Shown here piece by piece: positions 57,560 to 64,000 of a stretch of DNA of 64,000 nucleotides. This stretch comes from Hermodice carunculata (lineage: Eukaryota > Annelida > Polychaeta > Eunicida > Amphinomidae), in the NCBI GenBank assembly GCA_964020975.1, contig OZ026628.1:56123532-56187531 (forward strand), in the 5' to 3' direction. A program made the translations under genes and the position numbers. The notes below the pieces were generated by a model. It saw nothing but the letters and a program-made list of their open reading frames with translations, had not been told where the DNA came from and ran no database searches. Position 1 is the first letter of the stretch. Every line of letters starts with the position of its first letter.

Positions 57560-57752
57560 AAACTGGCTATGCACATTGTATAGCTAACGCAAGTACAAGG
57601 CGACAGGGGGTGCCACTGCATAAGTCACAGGCCTGCCAAGAAATTCAGGTTTAGAAATGAAGCTAAACCTGGCTGAAGCTGTCCAGAGACAGGGTAAGCT
57701 AGAGTGTTCCAGAGGTAAGTATTACTAATAGATAAAGAAAGCACTTGTGGCT
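57560..57752 (-). repeat. DIRS right inverted terminal repeat
   Basis: Inverted counterpart of 51315-51505, extending to GCACTTGTGGCT. LINE sequence resumes directly after it. Confidence 0.87.
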
Positions 57753-57754
57753 CT

Positions 57755-58885
57755 CACATATTTGCATGTTTGCACCTTTGGATTCACGTCTAAAAACACA
57801 GATCCTTCCAAGAGCTTTTTCAGCTTTTGTGGCTGCCAACTGCAGATGTCTATAATAGTTCAGGTTCTCATCAAACAGGACAACCCAAACTCTTTTCTCA
57901 TTGACATGTGTCAATGTGTTATTCATTTTAGTTTTGAGAGCTTTGTGTCCTTTTCAAGTGAAACACGACTTCAGATTTTGGGGCATTAATCGGGATTCTC
58001 CAACAATACTACCATTTATAAATGGATGCTAATCCGAGAGATGGTCTTTCAGAGGCAGTGTTGATGTTTACTTGACTCACATAAAGGCTGATGTCCTCCA
58101 CATTTTTGCTGTATAGACAGGGCTTTGCCATCATGTTTGATCTGCAGGCAATGAAGATTATAGCCTGGGACAATGATAGAGCCTTGAGGGACATCTATGT
58201 TTCTTGGTACTCTTTCAGTTTTTCAAGAGTGGACCAAGCATCTTGAGACTCTACCCTCAAGAATATCAGCAATGTACATGAGAAGACGTCCTTGAAGGCC
58301 TGCCATATGAAGTTTTTCAATAGCACTGTTCCTCCATATAGCATCAAAAGCACCTTCTAAGTCTACAAATGCATCAACTGTGTCTTCTCCAGTTTGGAAT
58401 GCTTGAGTGATGTGTAGGGTAATAGCAAGCAATGCCTGAGTGGCGTCTCTACACTTTAGGTAGGCATGTTGTTCCTCTTTGAAGAAATTGTCGCTGTGTG
58501 TCTATGTGTTCATATTGCTTGCCAATTACAGAATTGAGACTTAGTGATCTGTGGGCTTTCTCAACGTGGTATGAGGATTTATCAGGTTTGGGAATGAAAA
58601 TTCTGTTATCCCGTTCCCAAATATCAGGGACTGTACCCTCTTTCTAGAAAGCTTGAAAGAGGTGATGAAGTGGAGTAAAGACAGCATGATAGAGTTGGGA
58701 ATTAGTTTTGGAAATATGATTTGAAAATTTAACATCTTAGTCCAATAATCTTTGCGTAATACGACTTGTACCTTCCCAACATTGCGGACATGAGACAAGC
58801 ACATGGGGAACAACGAATTTGATTGGATAGTGAGCGGCACATGATCAAATCCACCCAATGGGGAACCTGGAAGTGCTCTCAGCAT
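57755..58885 (-). pseudogene. LINE reverse transcriptase, main part
   Basis: Minus-strand blocks in order: IWERDNRIFIPKPDKSSYHV, SLNSVIGKQYEHI, AFVDLEGAFDAIWR (with the first catalytic D), INAPKSEVVFHLKRTQSS, then VVLFDENLNYYRHLQLAATK and KALGRICVFRRESKGANMQI. Frames change between blocks and the second catalytic box (a YADD-like motif) was not found intact. It ends at the DIRS boundary. Confidence 0.8.
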
Positions 58886-59229
58886 TTATAATGAGGTGAA
58901 GTGACGTCCATCCATTCCCATTCTGGCAAATTTTTGGAGGGATACCCCAGGAATATTTTTTCTTAGCAAATAAGAGAGCTTGTTACATAGAAAGACGAAC
59001 ATCAGAGGATTCCATCAGCATAGTAAATAATCATGAGATTGATAATGGTCGATACAAAACACCGTGACCGCTTGGGGTAATTTTTGCAGTTATATCTTTC
59101 AAAAATGCATCGCCTTTTTGTGCGTGCGTCCACAGAGACGCAAAATGACAATGTTTTATTAATTTCCAGGCGTCATTTTTTTATTTTTTGCGTCTATGAC
59201 GCAGGACGCAAGCTTAATGTGACCCCTGG
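58886..59229. other. Insert or divergent stretch within the LINE
   Basis: The LINE protein breaks off at CPGPDSLHPKLITQ (about 59230) and picks up again below 58885. The stretch in between has GACGC/GCGTC words in both orientations (59120-59210), so a small foldback element may have landed here. Its ends are not clear. Confidence 0.4.
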
Positions 59230-60450
59230 GTAATTAGTTTTGGATGAAGGCTGTCAGGTCCAGGACAGTGGTTTGGCTTCATAGAATTTATGGCCACTCT
59301 AACTTCATTTTCCATGATATCACAATTGTATTGATCCACTACATTATCATTATCAATAGCCTTAATCTAGCTTTTCTGCTCATGTATGATATTGTCAACT
59401 TGTGAGCTAACATAATTGTAAAAGGCATCATCGTGGTTCATGGCTGTTGCATTTTATCTAAGGACATGTACATCCTGAAGCCTCTTGGCAATAATTCCGT
59501 TGTCAAAGTCATATTCCCCATTGTCTTTGATGAGAGGCCGTACTGGGGCACACTTTTTCCCTTTAAGTGCTTTATTTATAACACCCCATGGCTTCTGATC
59601 AGCGTTTTGCAACTGCTCGTATTTGTTAAACCACCAATCATTTATTAAGCAGACAAAAGTTGTGGTAATCTCTCCTTTTCAAGTATCTTTTCTCTGCATT
59701 TTTACACAATTGCAATAAGTTGGTAAGGTCCTGATTCCAGAAATGTTTGCTGTGTCGGCAAATTTTCGTTTTTGGAATGTGTTGATCTGCAAGCTCATTG
59801 AGATGGGCAGAAAAAGATTGCATATATTATTTGATAGCTGTTGCATATCAGAATAGCTGCTCATTAATTTTTGCAATTCACCTTTAAGGACTTTCTGCCA
59901 GGTATAATTAGCCCAATCAACATTTTTAAAAGACCAAGTTGTTCGTTGGCTCGCATTTTCACCTTTGTGATAGGTAGTGTTTATAATAACACAGATATGG
60001 TCATTCCAAAGTTTTTGGTGTTCCTTGTAAAGCTGATTTTTTCCTGGGTCCAGTCTAACTCTTAAAGTTAGATCAACAGCACTTAGTTGACCAACAGTGC
60101 ATCTTGTAGCTTCACTGTTATTATGAATGGGACAAGTTAAATTTTGTGACCCAATTTTCAACAGTCTTACCGTGTTTCCATGATTTATTATATCTGTGGT
60201 GCAGGGAGGTGTGCCAGTTCTCACAAAGATAACTTCTACAATTGGAATCCCCTCTGATGATGACAGGGCTTTTGGTAATGTTCAGAACTTATTGAAGATT
60301 CTCTCCAAACAGTGGTAATTGGTCTGGTTTCCCTGGTGGTATGTATACTCAGGGGAGCATAATTTTGGGTTTATCAATTTTAACTTTGGCCCAACTGCTT
60401 CGTGGTTGTTGACCTCAAGATCATTGCATTTTCAAACTTTGAAATTGATA
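59230..60450 (-). pseudogene. LINE endonuclease and linker region
   Basis: An apurinic-type endonuclease is marked by GDSNCRSYLCENWHT (GDFN-like) near 60235 and by SAVDLTLRVRLD with LWNDHICVIINT near 60060. The linker to RT follows as TWQKVLKGELQKLMSSYSD, KHFWNQDLTNLLQLCKNAEK, WGVINKALKGKKCAPVRPLI and MENEVRVAINSMKPNHCPGP. Several stops and frame changes occur. Target-primed insertion would need this enzyme to nick DNA; this copy cannot make it. Confidence 0.8.
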
Positions 60451-61747
60451 AATGACGTATCATTCCAATTTCACTTAGTGTGACAATGTCAATAGTATGT
60501 TTATCCAGATGATTCCGGGTACTTTTTCAAAGGTTTTGGAGTTTGATATTCATTTTTAGGATATAAAAAGGCCCCATAGTGGTTGTGGTTGTGCCCTTGG
60601 GTTGTGAGAAGTATCAGCAGACGCTTATAACTAGGACATTTAGGGCTGTCTTAGGTAAGCCCATTTCTACTACAATTTATACAGAAATGGGAAAAGCAGT
60701 GATTGTTTACCAGGAGAGTATTAGCGCAATTTATGCTTGCTTTTTCACTAACACTGAGCTTGGCTACATTGCCAGATTTCTTGCATTACAAACACCTTAT
60801 AACATGATTTATTTTGAAAGGTTCACATTGTTTGAGCTTTCCTTGTATGTAAAGACCTTTGTGCACTAGATTGTTCAGTGCGGCAGTGTTTGTGGTGATT
60901 TTCACAAATGGCATACATTTTATGGTACATTTGTTACGTAGTAGCTTGTGAGTTTGACAAGGCAGCTTGTGTCAGGCCTACAAGTTCCAGGATTTTTCAC
61001 TCACCTTAAAGGTTTTCCTAAAATAATTGAGGCGAGCTCCTAAAAGCACACTTCAAACTTGCATTTAGATTTAAGTACTCTGACTATAGCAATAACTTAC
61101 CTACAGCTCACCTAGAATGATTTCAGGTGAGCTTTTTTCAGCTCACCAACGATTTTTAGATGTAAAGGCCTGTGATAGACTGCATCTGTCATTGTTTTCC
61201 CGGAGAGCGAGATATCAATGTCTGCAGATTATAGAGGAGTGATCCTGTCTTAATACAGGGAGATGGGGATATATCTTACCACCACTAAAGGCATCCATTG
61301 ACCAAGTCCCTAGAGCTGTTTCTAAACTTACTTTATCTTTGCAGTGTATTACAACACCAACGGCTGGTAAAGAATAAACATAACTGAAACTGGTAGTTGG
61401 TTTGCAGCTGTTTATTTCTTTAATAATCTTAGTGCTGTCTCAATATTAGCCAGGATTGTTCAAAACCATCAATGATTGCAATGAATCTGTTGTGATCTGC
61501 TAGGTGGCCGTGACTGCTTTCATCACTGGCTGTGTTAACTTGTAAGTTAGCACCCTTAGTGGTTTTGGTTATGTTAAGCTTAGCTGTGCAATGGTAAGTA
61601 CCATTTGTCTGGTGGAAAAACTTCTGTGAAACAGTCAGAGGACGTAGGATCAGATGTGGAAGGCATCAGATTTTTGTTTTTGCAGGCTAGGGAGTCACTG
61701 TAGTTGGCAATATATTTGTGCACATTTTGTTTCTTATTCTGACTTAA
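60451..61747 (-). pseudogene. LINE region between PHD finger and endonuclease, poorly preserved
   Basis: Only scattered minus-strand peptides can be read, such as NVHKYIANYSDSLACKNKN next to the PHD finger and VGVVIHCKDKVSLETALGTW near 61320. They suit the low-conservation linker of a LINE protein, with many stops. No other gene seen. Confidence 0.5.
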
Positions 61748-61896
61748 GCATAGCATGCACTCATATATGTTTCCAGATTGTGAAGCTGCAGTGTATTCTT
61801 TCGATGTGAGTTATGTGCACTGAACGTGCATCCACTGTAGGCATGAGGCGTATTCAATTCATTAGCTGTCTGTAATGTCATCCTTACAATGGCAGG
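61748..61896 (-). pseudogene. Degenerate PHD finger of the LINE protein
   Basis: Read on the minus strand: CHCKDDITDS, two stops, IEYASCLQWMHVQC, one stop, and SGNIYECMLC. The spacing of cysteines with the central W-M-H-x2-C gives the C4-H-C3 outline of a PHD finger. A basic stretch before it (KKLTVKDNKDQKKTTCKSK) follows usual LINE layouts. Several LINE groups in invertebrates carry such a finger upstream of the endonuclease. Confidence 0.7.
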
Positions 61897-62099
61897 TATT
61901 CGTATTTGTGACACATGACTTACTCTTGCATGTAGTCTTCTTCTGATCTTTATTGTCTTTCACAGTAAGCTTTTTAGGCCGACTTGTTTGCGATATATTT
62001 ATACCAGATGAAGAAGATTTGCAGTTGTCAGTGTTTTCGGCTACCTTTTGCCTCTGTTTGATCTTTGGCTGATTTAATTTGGTTAAGTTTTCTTGGGTT

Positions 62100-64000
<1,901 letters not shown>

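Larger units (their letters stand above)
51315..57752 (+). mobile_element. DIRS-like retrotransposon inserted in the LINE, fossil
   Basis: A 6.4-kb tyrosine-recombinase retroelement on the plus strand. Its ends are inverted repeats of about 190 bp (51315-51505 and 57560-57752). Just inside the right one is an internal complementary region (57409-57502) that carries the complement of both outer ends joined together, the signature of DIRS. Parts in order: a gag-like region (about 53130-54050), reverse transcriptase with YLDD box and RNase H (about 54060-55720), and tyrosine recombinase (about 55985-57010). The inverted repeats differ at roughly one position in fifteen, and the coding region is broken in a few places, so it is an older copy. 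It interrupts the LINE, so it is younger than that element. Confidence 0.88.

Overview
This is a repeat-rich piece of an animal genome. It has spliced genes with GT-AG introns, a sortilin gene, long microsatellites, MITEs, and several transposon classes inserted into one another. DIRS-order retrotransposons, a ZNF862/C17orf113-like hAT transposase and the MITE types seen here suit a marine invertebrate such as an echinoderm, lancelet, hemichordate or mollusc. The sequence alone does not settle which.

1-23.7 kb: the host gene. Five exons of a sortilin-type VPS10 receptor lie on the minus strand at 22521-22438, 21306-21058, 14602-14526, 13810-13534 and 11504-11388. They follow the sortilin order, but several exons in between and both ends of the gene were not found. 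One exon changes reading frame internally. The introns and the presumed 3' side hold pogo-like and TTAA-flanked (piggyBac-like) MITEs, microsatellites, a SINE-like dimer and small tandem repeats. One MITE carries a 67-bp almost perfect palindrome.

23.7-49.1 kb: one complex satellite array split by a giant transposon. The array has about 20 units, mostly alternating between about 520 and about 700 bp. Its two left units (23689-24588) are separated from the other 18 (38666-49145) by a 14,077-bp hAT element (24589-38665). The hAT has 15-bp terminal inverted repeats (14 of 15 matching) and a 5-bp target duplication, CACTT. Removing it restores the satellite consensus at the junction. Inside is an unbroken five-exon transposase gene (817 codons, all splice phases consistent, D/D/E residues present). 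Intron 1 holds an antisense retroelement with split direct repeats (Ngaro/PAT-like), and intron 2 holds an antisense Tc1 element with perfect 27-bp ends.

49.1-64 kb: a decayed minus-strand LINE (zinc-finger-like repeats, PHD finger, endonuclease, reverse transcriptase, RNase H), cut in two by a plus-strand DIRS-like retroelement (51315-57752). The DIRS has inverted terminal repeats and the internal complementary region typical of its group. A (TA)n tract of about 140 bp lies near the right edge.

No rRNA, tRNA or CRISPR was seen. The only host gene recognised is sortilin; the only intact multi-exon reading frame is the hAT transposase.
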